DNA from: Mycobacterium rhizamassiliense
GTDB lineage: Bacteria > Actinomycetota > Actinomycetes > Mycobacteriales > Mycobacteriaceae
Length of the DNA: 64,000 nucleotides
Direction: 5' to 3'
Assembly: GCF_900157375.1 (NCBI RefSeq)
Contig: NZ_LT721901.1
Location: forward strand, 186,001-250,000
In this document: piece after piece, positions 1 through 7,945 of the stretch
How the letters are laid out: each line of letters opens with the position of its first letter
Position numbering within the stretch: the first letter of the stretch is position 1
Position numbers and translations under genes: made by a program
Notes under the pieces: model-generated
What the model was told of the DNA's origin: nothing
Databases searched by the model: none
The model's input: the letters and a program-made list of their open reading frames with translations, nothing else

Positions 1-70
1 CGAGCACTCGCTCCACCGTGGTCAACGCGGAGTCGAGGGCGGCGATATCGGCTTGACGGTCGGGTTCCAC
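1..70 (-). CDS. prfB: Peptide chain release factor 2, N-terminal fragment (cut by window edge)
   Basis: Only the first 23 codons are present, read from a GTG at position 70 towards the left edge. The peptide begins VEPDRQADIAALDSALTTVE, which closely matches the N-terminus I remember for mycobacterial RF2 (MDPDRQADIAALD...). RF2 recognises UGA and UAA stop codons and releases the finished protein from the ribosome. In M. tuberculosis prfB lies divergently upstream of fprA, exactly as here, which supports the call. The domains that would prove it lie outside the window. Confidence 0.8.
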   Translation of the reverse strand, partial: MEPDRQADIAALDSALTTVERVL

Positions 71-256
71 AGCCGCCCACGTTACCGGCGGCCTGGTCGA
101 GACCGACTGGTCAGGTGGCGAGCGGGGCCGCTTCAGCCACATGCCGGGCCGCAGCCATTAGCATTCGGGTGACCATCATGTGCGCCCGCGACTGCGACGC
201 CCAGCCCTAATCTCAGCCCTTGCGTCGCAGCCCGGGCACGAACAGAAGGCTCGGGT

Positions 257-1621
257 ATGCGTCCATTTCACGTCGCTATCGTCGGCTCCGGACCGTCGGG
301 GTTCTTCGCAGCGGCTTCTCTGCTCAAGACCGCCGACGCCTCCGACGAGGTCGAGGTAGCCGTCGACATGCTCGAGATGCTGCCGACGCCCTGGGGCCTG
401 GTGCGCTCCGGCGTCGCGCCCGACCACCCCAAGATCAAGTCGATCAGCAAGCAGTTCGAGAAGACCGCCGGGGACCCGCGGTTCCGCTTCTTCGGCAACG
501 TGGTGGTCGGCGAGCACGTCGAGGCCGCCGAACTCGCCGAGCACTACGACGCGGTGATCTACGCCGTCGGTGCGCAGTCCGATCGCGCGCTGGGCATTCC
601 CGGCGAGGACCTGGACGGCAGCGTTGCCGCCGTCGACTTCGTGGGCTGGTACAACGCGCACCCCAACTTCGAGGAGATAGCGCCCGATCTGTCGGGAGCC
701 CGGGCCGTTGTCATCGGCAATGGCAACGTCGCACTCGACGTCGCGCGCATCCTGATCACCGACCCGGAGGTACTGGCCCAGACCGACATCGCCGATCACG
801 CGCTGGACACGCTGCGGCCTTGCGGCGTGGAGGAAGTCGTGATCTTGGGCCGGCGCGGGGCACTGCAGACCGCGTTCACCACGCTGGAGTTGCGCGAGCT
901 GACCGACCTCGAAGGCGTGGACGTGATCGTCGATCCGGCGCAGCTGCAGGACATCAGCGACGAGGACGCCGAAGCCGCCGGCAAGACGACCAAGCAGAAC
1001 ATCAAGGTGCTGCGCGACTACGCCAACCGCGAACCCCGTCCGGGACACCGGCGCATGGTGTTCCGATTCATGACGTCCCCGATCGAGATCAAGGGCGAGG
1101 ACCGGGTCGAGCGAATTGTGCTCGGCCGCAACGAGTTGGTCACCGATTCCAGCGGGCGGGTCTCGGCCAAGGACACCGGCGAACGCGAGGAACTCCCCGC
1201 GCAGCTGGTCGTGCGGTCGGTGGGTTACCGCGGCGTGCCCACCCCGGGTCTGCCGTTCGACGAAAAAAGCGCCACCATTCCGAACACCGATGGCAAGGTC
1301 GAGGGCAGCCGCAACGAGTACGTCGTCGGGTGGATCAAGCGCGGGCCAACCGGCGTCATCGGCACCAATAAGAAGGACTCCCAGGAAACCGTCGACACGT
1401 TGATCGCCGACCTGACCGGCGCCGCCGAACTCGCCGACTTCCCGGACGACCACGCCGACAAGCTGACCGATTGGCTGTCCTCGCGCCAACCGCAGCTGGT
1501 GACGTCCGCGCACTGGGACATCATCGATCGCCACGAGCGGGCGGCCGGCGAGCCGCACGGGCGTCCTCGCGTCAAGCTGCCGAGCGTGGCCAAGCTGCTG
1601 CACATCAGCCACCCCAAGTAG
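257..1621 (+). CDS. fprA: NADPH:ferredoxin/adrenodoxin reductase FprA
   Basis: 454-residue flavoprotein that transfers electrons from NADPH through FAD to ferredoxins, for example to feed cytochrome P450s. The N-terminus HVAIVGSGPSGFFAA is the FAD-binding GxGxxG fold. A second nucleotide-binding element (VVIGNGNVALDVARIL, about residues 155-170) is the NADPH site, and the family's C-terminal GWIKRGPTGVIGTNKKDS is intact. The length matches FprA of M. tuberculosis (Rv3106, about 456 aa). The ATG at 257 places the FAD motif eight residues in, as expected. It is divergent from prfB. Confidence 0.95.
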   Translation: MRPFHVAIVGSGPSGFFAAASLLKTADASDEVEVAVDMLEMLPTPWGLVRSGVAPDHPKIKSISKQFEKTAGDPRFRFFGNVVVGEHVEAAELAEHYDAVIYAVGAQSDRALGIPGEDLDGSVAAVDFVGWYNAHPNFEEIAPDLSGARAVVIGNGNVALDVARILITDPEVLAQTDIADHALDTLRPCGVEEVVILGRRGALQTAFTTLELRELTDLEGVDVIVDPAQLQDISDEDAEAAGKTTKQNIKVLRDYANREPRPGHRRMVFRFMTSPIEIKGEDRVERIVLGRNELVTDSSGRVSAKDTGEREELPAQLVVRSVGYRGVPTPGLPFDEKSATIPNTDGKVEGSRNEYVVGWIKRGPTGVIGTNKKDSQETVDTLIADLTGAAELADFPDDHADKLTDWLSSRQPQLVTSAHWDIIDRHERAAGEPHGRPRVKLPSVAKLLHISHPK

Positions 1622-1939
1622 CCGTTGCCGCGCCGGTACCGATAGGCGAATTTCAAACGCGATAGCGGATTGGGCAACCGGTTGCTGCCCAAAAGCCTTA
1701 CAAATATCTGCGAATTCGCTGGACTAGCACCGTTAATGCGCTAGACACGTAATACTTCCCTCGCGAGTTTCTGCCACGTTCCATTACCGAAGGCAGCCGA
1801 GATGCTCCGTGCCCATGCCCCGCCGACGAGCCGCCATTCCGGTTGATTCAAGGCACTTTTGACCCTCGCCAATCCGACGTTTTTCCGGCCACCTACGCCA
1901 GCGCCGCTCATCTATCACCGTCAAAGGAGACGTGACACA
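1622..1939 (+). other. Intergenic region between fprA and the first PPE gene
   Basis: 318 bases without a convincing gene. Near its start is a stem-loop, TTGGGCA (1670-1676) pairing with TGCCCAA (1686-1692), with the 12-bp palindrome GCAACCGGTTGC inside it. No T-tract follows, so a terminator role for fprA is uncertain. The downstream part is relatively AT-rich and presumably carries the PPE promoter. It ends with the ribosome binding site AAAGGAG (1923-1929), ten bases before the PPE ATG. Confidence 0.5.
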
Positions 1940-3073
1940 ATGGATTTCGCATTTCTGCCACCAGAGATCAATTCCGCCCGGATGTACAGCGGACCGGGAT
2001 CGGGCTCGCTTTTGGCGGCCGCGGGCAGCTGGGATTCGCTGTCGGCCGAATTGGCCGCCACCGCCCAGGGTTATGAATCGGTGCTTGCCCAACTCACCGG
2101 CTTGGAGTGGCGCGGTGCCGCGTCCGAGGCGATGGCCGCCACCGCCTCCGGCTACATGAGCTGGCTGCAAACGGCCGCCGCGCAGACCAAGCAGATGGCC
2201 GGACAGGCCCGGGCCGCCGCGACCGCCTACGAGCACGCGCACGCAATGACCGTGCCCCCGGCCGCGGTCACCGCCAACCGCACCCGGCTGGGGTCGCTGA
2301 TCGCGACCAACATCGTCGGCCAAAACACCGCGGCCATCGCGGCCACCGAGGCGCAGTACGGCGAATACTGGGCGCAGGATTCGACTGCGATGTCCGGCTA
2401 CTCCGCTTCCTCGGCGTCGCTGACGCAGTTGCCGACGTTCACCTCACCGCAGCCGACGACCAACGAGTCGGGCGTAGCGGCCCAGACCTTCTCGGTCAAT
2501 CGGGCCAACGCGGCCGCCGTCGGCTCCGGATCGGCGAACGCGCTGATTCAGGCGCCTCCGCAACTCGCTGTCTCGCCGACCTCGTCGTCGTTCATCCCCC
2601 TGGACCTCGACATCCTCGACGTGATTCAGGGCACCGGCCAGACGCTGAACTCCACGTACTACATGGAGGCGTTCGCGTCGGGCATCATCGGCGCCGAGAA
2701 CAACCTAGGCGTGTTGCCCAAGGCCGCGGCTGCGGCGGCCCCGGCCGCGTTGGCCCCGGCACTTACCGCCGCGCCCCAGCTCGGCGCCGGTGCGGGCCTG
2801 GGCAATGTCACCGTCAGCCTGGCCCGCGCCGGAACAATCGGGCCGATGTCGGTGCCGGCGAGCTGGGCCGCCCCGGTCACCAGCCACGTCACCGCGTTCG
2901 AACCACTGGGCATGACCACGATTCCGGGCACCGAGGAGGCAATGGCGGCGTCCGGCTATCCCGGCTACCCGGGCATGCCCGGTGGGGCCGCTTCGCGGGC
3001 CGCCGCCGCAGGTGCCCCGCCGCGCTATGGCGTCCGGCTCACCGTGATGGGACGCCCGCCGGCCGCCGGGTAA
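1940..3073 (+). CDS. PPE family protein, PPE-SVP subfamily (PPE51-like)
   Basis: 377-residue PPE protein. The N-terminal PPE domain (about 1-175) starts MDFAFLPPEINSARM and carries the WxG turn in LEWRGAASEA. The C-terminal region holds the SVP signature GPMSVPASWAAP and ends RYGVRLTVMGRPPAAG, like PPE51 (Rv3136). Such proteins are typically exported by type VII secretion (often ESX-5) to the cell envelope; PPE51 has been linked to uptake of small carbon sources. The ATG at 1940 was chosen because it starts the canonical PPE N-terminus and follows AAAGGAG; longer upstream starts would add a non-PPE leader. No PE partner is adjacent. Confidence 0.92.
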   Translation: MDFAFLPPEINSARMYSGPGSGSLLAAAGSWDSLSAELAATAQGYESVLAQLTGLEWRGAASEAMAATASGYMSWLQTAAAQTKQMAGQARAAATAYEHAHAMTVPPAAVTANRTRLGSLIATNIVGQNTAAIAATEAQYGEYWAQDSTAMSGYSASSASLTQLPTFTSPQPTTNESGVAAQTFSVNRANAAAVGSGSANALIQAPPQLAVSPTSSSFIPLDLDILDVIQGTGQTLNSTYYMEAFASGIIGAENNLGVLPKAAAAAAPAALAPALTAAPQLGAGAGLGNVTVSLARAGTIGPMSVPASWAAPVTSHVTAFEPLGMTTIPGTEEAMAASGYPGYPGMPGGAASRAAAAGAPPRYGVRLTVMGRPPAAG

Positions 3074-3156
3074 CCGCCAGCGCTCCTCCCCCCGCATCAG
3101 CTTCAGCCGCCGCGGCGCGCTTCGCGGCGCACGACTCGCTATAGAGATGCAGCACA

Positions 3157-4263
3157 ATGGATTTCGTCTTCCTGCCGCCTGAGGTCAACTCCGCCCGGAT
3201 GTACGCCGGTCCCGGAGCGGGCCCGCTGCTGGCTGCCGCGGGAAGCTGGGATTCGGTGTCGGCCGAGCTGAACATCGCGGCCGGGGTGTACGAGTCGGTG
3301 CTTGCGACCCTCACGGGCCTGCACTGGCGTGGGCCCACGTCGGAGGCGATGTCCGCCGCCGCCGCACCCTACGTGAGCTGGCTGCACATGGCCGCGGACC
3401 AGGCAGAGCAGACGGCCATGCAGGCGCGCGCCGCTGCGGCGGCATTCGAGCTGGCGTATGCGATGACGATTCCACCAATAGCGGTCGGGGCCAACAGGAT
3501 CCGGCTTGCCGTATTGATCGCTACGAATTTCTTCGGCCAGAACGCCGCGGCGATCGCCGCGACCGAGGCCCAGTACGCCGAGTATTGGGCCCAGGACGCG
3601 ACCGCAATGTTCACCTACTCCGCCTCCTCGACGGCGGCCACGCAGTTGACGCCGTTCGCGTCGGCGCGCCTGAACACCGACGCGGAGGGTCTGGCCGCCC
3701 AGCAGGACTCGGTCGAGGCGGCCAATATCGGCTCAGCCGCCGGAACCGCGGCGCCACAGGCGGTTTCGGCTGCCCCCGCGGCCACCGCCCTGCCCCTGAT
3801 CCCGACGGACCTGACCATCCTCAATGTCATTCAGGCCACCGGCACTTCGCTGAGCGGCACCTGGAAAATGGAAGCCGTCCCGACCGGGGTGATCGGGGCC
3901 GAGAAGGACCTGGACATGCTGCCCGCCACCGCCGCGGCCGCCTCCGAGGTCGTCCCGGCGCCCCAGCTTGCCACTACGGCGGGCCTCGGCGATATGAGCG
4001 TCACCGTGGGCCGTGCCGGTTCGATCGGTTCGATGTCGGTGCCGGCGAGCTGGGCCGCGCCCACGACGGGCCCGCTGACGGAACCCGTTACGGCGTTGTC
4101 GCGCAGTGCTTTTGCCGATCTGCCAGAAACCGGCACGCTCGCCGGATCCGGGTCGGGCGTACCGGGCCTGCCCGGCATGCGACCACCGTGGCGACCCACG
4201 CTCGTCGTTCCCCGATACGGGGTCCGGGTCACGGTGATGACACGCCCACCGTGCGCGGGATGA
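3157..4263 (+). CDS. PPE family protein, PPE-SVP subfamily (second tandem copy)
   Basis: 368-residue paralogue of the preceding gene, 83 bases downstream. It begins MDFVFLPPEVNSARMYAGPG, has WRG in LHWRGPTSEA and the SVP motif GSMSVPASWAAP, and ends RYGVRVTVMTRPPCAG. Most PPE-domain residues are shared with the first copy while the central linker (about residues 180-260) diverges, which suggests local duplication followed by divergence. M. tuberculosis has PPE50/PPE51 at this location. Predicted to be an exported envelope protein. Confidence 0.92.
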   Translation: MDFVFLPPEVNSARMYAGPGAGPLLAAAGSWDSVSAELNIAAGVYESVLATLTGLHWRGPTSEAMSAAAAPYVSWLHMAADQAEQTAMQARAAAAAFELAYAMTIPPIAVGANRIRLAVLIATNFFGQNAAAIAATEAQYAEYWAQDATAMFTYSASSTAATQLTPFASARLNTDAEGLAAQQDSVEAANIGSAAGTAAPQAVSAAPAATALPLIPTDLTILNVIQATGTSLSGTWKMEAVPTGVIGAEKDLDMLPATAAAASEVVPAPQLATTAGLGDMSVTVGRAGSIGSMSVPASWAAPTTGPLTEPVTALSRSAFADLPETGTLAGSGSGVPGLPGMRPPWRPTLVVPRYGVRVTVMTRPPCAG

Positions 4264-4264
4264 G

Positions 4265-4594
4265 TTAGCCCGCGGGTTGTTCCGGCGGCGCGAACCGCCA
4301 GTTGTCTGGATTCTTCGACGAATACAGCACCGAGTGGGTTTGCCCCATGGTCGGCCATTGGTCGACGTTGACCGCCAACCGCGCGTAGACCGAATGCTCG
4401 TTGACCGTCGGACCGTTGATCACGCCGGCGATGGTGACGAACTGCTGACCGTCGGCGTCCGGTCGCGGACTGACGCCGGTGACCAGCAGCGTGCCGCCCA
4501 GCAGCTCACCGCGCGGGCCCCGCGGGATGAACCGCTGCGCCACAAATCCCCCGAGGACCGCCACCAGCAGGAGCAGTAGACCGAATTCCCACAC
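4265..4594 (-). CDS. Small single-pass membrane protein, function unknown
   Basis: 109 residues. Residues 2-22 (WEFGLLLLLVAVLGGFVAQRF) form a hydrophobic N-terminal anchor. The remainder is a hydrophilic domain rich in beta-type residues, with GVINGPTVNEHSVY and a C-terminal KNPDNWRFAPP. The stop lies one base beyond the convergent PPE stop. I recognise it only as a conserved-looking mycobacterial hypothetical. The gene is divergent from the split-barrel protein at 4684. Confidence 0.7.
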   Translation of the reverse strand: MWEFGLLLLLVAVLGGFVAQRFIPRGPRGELLGGTLLVTGVSPRPDADGQQFVTIAGVINGPTVNEHSVYARLAVNVDQWPTMGQTHSVLYSSKNPDNWRFAPPEQPAG

Positions 4595-4683
4595 TCCCCC
4601 AGACTAGGACCACGAGTGGGCCTGTCGCAGAAATCGCCGTAGCGTCGACGTCGGACGCGGTGCGCCGAGGAAAGGTGGGGTCG

Positions 4684-5112
4684 ATGACCGATGAACCTTC
4701 TGTCGTTCTGTCGGCAGACGAGAGTTGGCGCAGGCTGGGCGGTGTCGCCCTGGGCCGGCTGGTCACCACTTTTGCCGGTGAGCCCGAGATCTTCCCGGTG
4801 AACTATGTGGTGCAGGAGCGGACCGTGCTGTTCCGGACCGCCGAGGGCACCAAGCTGTTCTCCGCCGTGGCCAACAGCGTCGTGCTGTTCGAGGCCGACG
4901 ACCACGACGTCGCGAACGGCTGGAGCGTGATCGTCAGGGGCCGGGCCCGGGTGCTGAAAACCGCGGCGGAGATCGAGGAAGCCGAACGCGCCGAGCTGAT
5001 GCCCTGGACCGCGAACGTCAAGAAGCACTACGTCCGGGTGACCCCGACCGACATCACCGGGCGCCACTTCAAGTTCGGTCCGGAGCCGGACCCGAACGCG
5101 TCCTTTGCCTGA
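4684..5112 (+). CDS. Pyridoxamine 5'-phosphate oxidase-like split-barrel protein
   Basis: 142-residue protein of the flavin/F420-binding split-barrel superfamily. Typical features are an N-terminal helix (SADESWRRLGGVALGRLVTT), the strand FPVNYVVQERTVLFRT, the TKLFSAVANSVVLFEAD segment and GWSVIVRGRARVL. The family includes F420- or FMN-dependent reductases, NimA-like proteins and heme or cofactor binders, so the substrate cannot be named. It resembles the DosR-regulon protein Rv3129 as I remember it, but I found no clear DosR box upstream. Start 4684 is preceded by the purine-rich GGAAAGGTGGGG; a start eight codons upstream is possible. Confidence 0.8.
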   Translation: MTDEPSVVLSADESWRRLGGVALGRLVTTFAGEPEIFPVNYVVQERTVLFRTAEGTKLFSAVANSVVLFEADDHDVANGWSVIVRGRARVLKTAAEIEEAERAELMPWTANVKKHYVRVTPTDITGRHFKFGPEPDPNASFA

Positions 5113-5117
5113 AGCCC

Positions 5118-5528
5118 TCAGCCCGCGAGGAGTTCGTCGAGTTCGCGCGCATCAACGCCCGTCAGCCGACGGTGCATCGCCCAGGCGATCCTGGTGGCCT
5201 GCACCTTGGCCCGCTCCGCCGCCGGCCCCCGATACATCTCGTCCACGGTCTCGCGCCAGACGGTGAGCCAGCGCACGAAATGCCGGGCGGACAGCGGGGT
5301 TCGGTCGTGCACGCCGCGGTGGACGTTGAGCGCGCTGCCCCGGTAGCGGCCCGCGCGGAACAGCACGGTCTGCCAGAAGTCGGACATGGTGGGGATGTGC
5401 GCATCCAATCCGGTGGATCGCAGCTCGGCGAAGGGCTCGGCCAGGACCTCGTCGACCAGCACCCGATCGTAGAAACGGTGCAGCAGCGCCTCGACGTCGG
5501 CGCCGTCGACCAGATCGTTCATCGCCAT
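5118..5528 (-). CDS. Group III truncated hemoglobin (trHbP/Ctb-like)
   Basis: 136-residue globin of the truncated hemoglobin class. It aligns by eye with Campylobacter Ctb: [15 protein letters not shown] matches helix B with Tyr20 as B10; [14 protein letters not shown] matches the CD/E region; NVHRGVH contains the predicted proximal histidine His70 (F8); and HFVRWLTVW contains Trp87 (G8). These three residues define the heme pocket. Group III proteins handle O2, NO or peroxide. M. tuberculosis GlbN and GlbO are groups I and II, so this is an additional type that has been reported from M. avium. The second Met, at 5522, is an alternative start. Confidence 0.85.
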   Translation of the reverse strand: MAMNDLVDGADVEALLHRFYDRVLVDEVLAEPFAELRSTGLDAHIPTMSDFWQTVLFRAGRYRGSALNVHRGVHDRTPLSARHFVRWLTVWRETVDEMYRGPAAERAKVQATRIAWAMHRRLTGVDARELDELLAG

Positions 5529-5653
5529 CTTCCCAGCTACCTCGGGCTTATCTGCAACTCGTAGTCACAGTATCCACCCAGGGGTGGCGGCGCACCAGGG
5601 TCAATGCGTATTGCCTTGGCCACAAGCTGCTTTCGCGTGGTAGGACTGCCTGC

Positions 5654-6436
5654 ATGAGTCAGGACGATCTCACGCTGGCATTGGCGCTGGCCGACCGCGC
5701 GGACGCGCTCACTCGCGGCCGGTTCGGTGCGCTGGACCTGCGCGTCGACACCAAACCGGACCTGACTCCGGTCACCGACGCCGACCGGACAGTCGAGGCC
5801 GACATGCGCGAAACGCTCGAGCGCGAGCGGCCCGGCGACAGCGTCGTCGGCGAGGAATTCGGCGGGACCACGACGTTCACCGGGCGCCAGTGGATCGTCG
5901 ACCCCATCGACGGCACCAAGAACTTCGTGCGCGGGGTGCCGGTGTGGGCCAGCTTGATCGCTCTGCTCGAAGACGGCATACCGGTGGTCGGCGTGGTGAG
6001 CGCACCGGCGCTGGGACGCCGGTGGTGGGCGGCACGCGGCGACGGCGCCTTCGTCGCGACCGACGGCTCACCGCCCCGACGCTTGTCGGTTTCGTCTGTG
6101 GCGCAGCTGGATTCGGCCAGCCTCTCCTTCTCCAGCCTGTCGGGGTGGGCGGAGTGCGGTCTGCGGGAGCGGTTCATCGACCTGACCGACGCGGTGTGGC
6201 GGGTGCGGGCCTACGGCGACTTCTTCTCGTATTGCCTACTCGCCGAGGGAGCCGTCGACATCGCCGCCGAGCCCGAGGTTTCGGTGTGGGACCTGGCGGC
6301 CCTCGACATCGTCGTCCGCGAGGCGGGCGGAACGTTCACCGGACTCGACGGAGGGGCGGGCCCCCACCGGGGCAGCGCTGTGGCGACGAATGGCCTGCTC
6401 CACGACCAGGTGCTCGTCCGGCTGGGTGTGAAGTAG
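5654..6436 (+). CDS. hisN: Histidinol-phosphatase / inositol monophosphatase family (Rv3137 orthologue)
   Basis: 260-residue Mg-dependent phosphatase. The superfamily metal-binding motifs are present: GEEFG (Glu67, Glu68), [12 protein letters not shown] (Asp83, Asp86) and the C-terminal [17 protein letters not shown]. The M. tuberculosis orthologue Rv3137 has been characterised as the bifunctional-family histidinol-phosphate phosphatase that completes a step of histidine synthesis. Position between the PPE genes and fadE24 matches M. tuberculosis, except that pflA (Rv3138) is missing here. The upstream 125 bases are shared divergently with the hemoglobin gene. Confidence 0.88.
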   Translation: MSQDDLTLALALADRADALTRGRFGALDLRVDTKPDLTPVTDADRTVEADMRETLERERPGDSVVGEEFGGTTTFTGRQWIVDPIDGTKNFVRGVPVWASLIALLEDGIPVVGVVSAPALGRRWWAARGDGAFVATDGSPPRRLSVSSVAQLDSASLSFSSLSGWAECGLRERFIDLTDAVWRVRAYGDFFSYCLLAEGAVDIAAEPEVSVWDLAALDIVVREAGGTFTGLDGGAGPHRGSAVATNGLLHDQVLVRLGVK

Positions 6437-6451
6437 TTAACAAGACCTCTT

Positions 6452-6473
6452 TATCTTACTCCGGAGTAAGATA
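6452..6473. promoter_or_regulatory. Perfect 22-bp palindrome upstream of fadE24 (probable repressor operator)
   Basis: The half-site TATCTTACTCC is followed directly by its exact reverse complement GGAGTAAGATA. It lies 15 bases after the hisN stop and 40 bases before the fadE24 ATG, in a short AT-rich segment that must contain the promoter. A perfect, ungapped palindrome of this size is typical of a TetR-family dimer operator. The cognate regulator is not identifiable from the window. Confidence 0.7.
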
Positions 6474-6513
6474 GGCTTTGGATTGCATCGCCCCAACTAC
6501 AGAGGCTGCTGAC

Positions 6514-7911
6514 ATGACGGAAACTTCCTCCGGCTCAAATACCTCCCGCTCCCGCGTCAAGCGACGCGGGCGAAAGACCGGCGTCGGGCTGCAACCCCAC
6601 AAACGCACGGGAATCGACATCACGATGGCGCTGCTCACCCCGCTCGTCGGCCAGGATTTCCTGGACAAATACCATCTGCGCGATCCGCTGAACCGGGGCC
6701 TGCGCTACGGCACGAAGACGATCTTCTCCACCGCCGGCGCCGCGTCCCGGCAATTCAAGAAGGTCCAGAACCTCCGCGGCGGGCCGACCCGGCTCAAGTC
6801 CAGCGGCAAGGACTTCTATGACCTGACGCCCGACGACGAACAGAAGATGATCGTCGAAACCCTCGAGGAGTTCGCCGAAGAGGTGCTGCGGCCCGCGGCC
6901 GCCGGCGCCGACGAGGCGGCGAGCTACCCGCCGGATCTGATCGCCAAGGCCGCCGAGTTGGGCATCACCGCGATCAACATCCCCGAGGATTTCGACGGCA
7001 TTGCCGCGCACCGCTCCAGCGTGACGAACGTGCTGGTGGCCGAGGCGCTGGCCTACGGCGACATGGGCCTGGCGCTGCCGATCCTGGCGCCCGGTGGCGT
7101 CGCGTCCGCACTCACCCACTGGGGCAGCGCCGACCAGCAGGCGACCTATCTGAAAGAGTTTGCCGGAGACCATGTTCCGCAGGCGTGCGTGGCGATCGCC
7201 GAACCACAGCCGCTGTTCGATCCCACCCGCCTGAAGACCATGGCCGTGCGCACGCCGAGCGGATACCGGCTCGACGGCGTCAAGTCGCTGGTGCCGGCCG
7301 CCGCCGAGGCGGAGCTCTTCATCGTCGGCGCGCAGCTGGACGGCAAGCCGGCACTGTTTATCGTCGAATCGTCGGCCAAAGGCCTTACCGTCAAGGCGGA
7401 TCCGAGCATGGGGATCCGCGCGGCGGCCCTGGGTCAGGTCGAACTCTCCGGGGTGACGGTGCCGCTGGGCGCCCGGCTCGGCGAGGACGAGGCCACCGAC
7501 GACGACTTCTCCGAGGCAATCGCGCTGTCGCGCCTGGGCTGGGCGGCGCTGGCCGTCGGCACCTCGCACGCCGTACTCGACTACGTCATCCCGTACGTGA
7601 AGGAGCGTGAGGCATTCGGGGAGCCGATCGCCCGCCGGCAAGCCGTCGCGTTCATGTGCGCCAACATCGCCATCGAGCTGGACGGGCTGCGCCTGATCAC
7701 CTGGCGCGGCGCGGCCCGCGCCGAACAGGGCCTCACGTTCACCCGCGAGGCGGCGCTGGCCAAGCGGCTCGGCGCGGACAAGGGCATGCAGATCGGCCTG
7801 GACGGCGTGCAGCTGCTCGGCGGCCACGGCTACACCAAGGAACACCCCGTCGAACGCTGGTACCGCGACCTGCGGGCCATCGGCGTCGCCGAGGGCGTTG
7901 TCGTCATCTAA
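6514..7911 (+). CDS. fadE24: Acyl-CoA dehydrogenase FadE24
   Basis: 465-residue acyl-CoA dehydrogenase family protein. A basic N-terminal extension (KRRGRKTGVGLQPHKRTG) precedes the ACAD fold, which contains VPQACVAIAEPQPLFDP in the middle domain and LGWAALAVGTSHAVLDYV plus QLLGGHGYTKEHPVERWYRDLRA in the C-terminal helical domain. The sequence stops soon after GVAEG, the position equivalent to the catalytic-Glu loop, so the C-terminus is shorter than usual. Very similar to Rv3139. It probably pairs with FadE23, as adjacent mycobacterial FadE genes often form alpha2beta2 enzymes. ATG 6514 was chosen over the 6478 start because it leaves the palindrome and promoter outside the gene. Confidence 0.93.
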   Translation: MTETSSGSNTSRSRVKRRGRKTGVGLQPHKRTGIDITMALLTPLVGQDFLDKYHLRDPLNRGLRYGTKTIFSTAGAASRQFKKVQNLRGGPTRLKSSGKDFYDLTPDDEQKMIVETLEEFAEEVLRPAAAGADEAASYPPDLIAKAAELGITAINIPEDFDGIAAHRSSVTNVLVAEALAYGDMGLALPILAPGGVASALTHWGSADQQATYLKEFAGDHVPQACVAIAEPQPLFDPTRLKTMAVRTPSGYRLDGVKSLVPAAAEAELFIVGAQLDGKPALFIVESSAKGLTVKADPSMGIRAAALGQVELSGVTVPLGARLGEDEATDDDFSEAIALSRLGWAALAVGTSHAVLDYVIPYVKEREAFGEPIARRQAVAFMCANIAIELDGLRLITWRGAARAEQGLTFTREAALAKRLGADKGMQIGLDGVQLLGGHGYTKEHPVERWYRDLRAIGVAEGVVVI

Positions 7912-7945
7912 GTCTTCGTCTCAGTCTTCTAGCGAAAGATCAATC

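Noticed and set aside
176..1612. Long minus-strand reading frame opposite fprA (and similar long frames opposite most genes)
   Set aside because: Arg-, Val- and Gly-rich shadow translations of high-GC genes; none shows a protein family, and the plus-strand product is certain.
4600..4683. Search for a DosR box before the split-barrel gene, prompted by similarity to Rv3129
   Set aside because: No GGGAC-N-GTCCC-like dyad could be seen in the short upstream segment.
5574..5587. CCACC-CAGG-GGTGG inverted repeat between the hemoglobin and hisN genes
   Set aside because: Arms of five bases in GC-rich DNA occur often by chance, and no known regulator motif matches.
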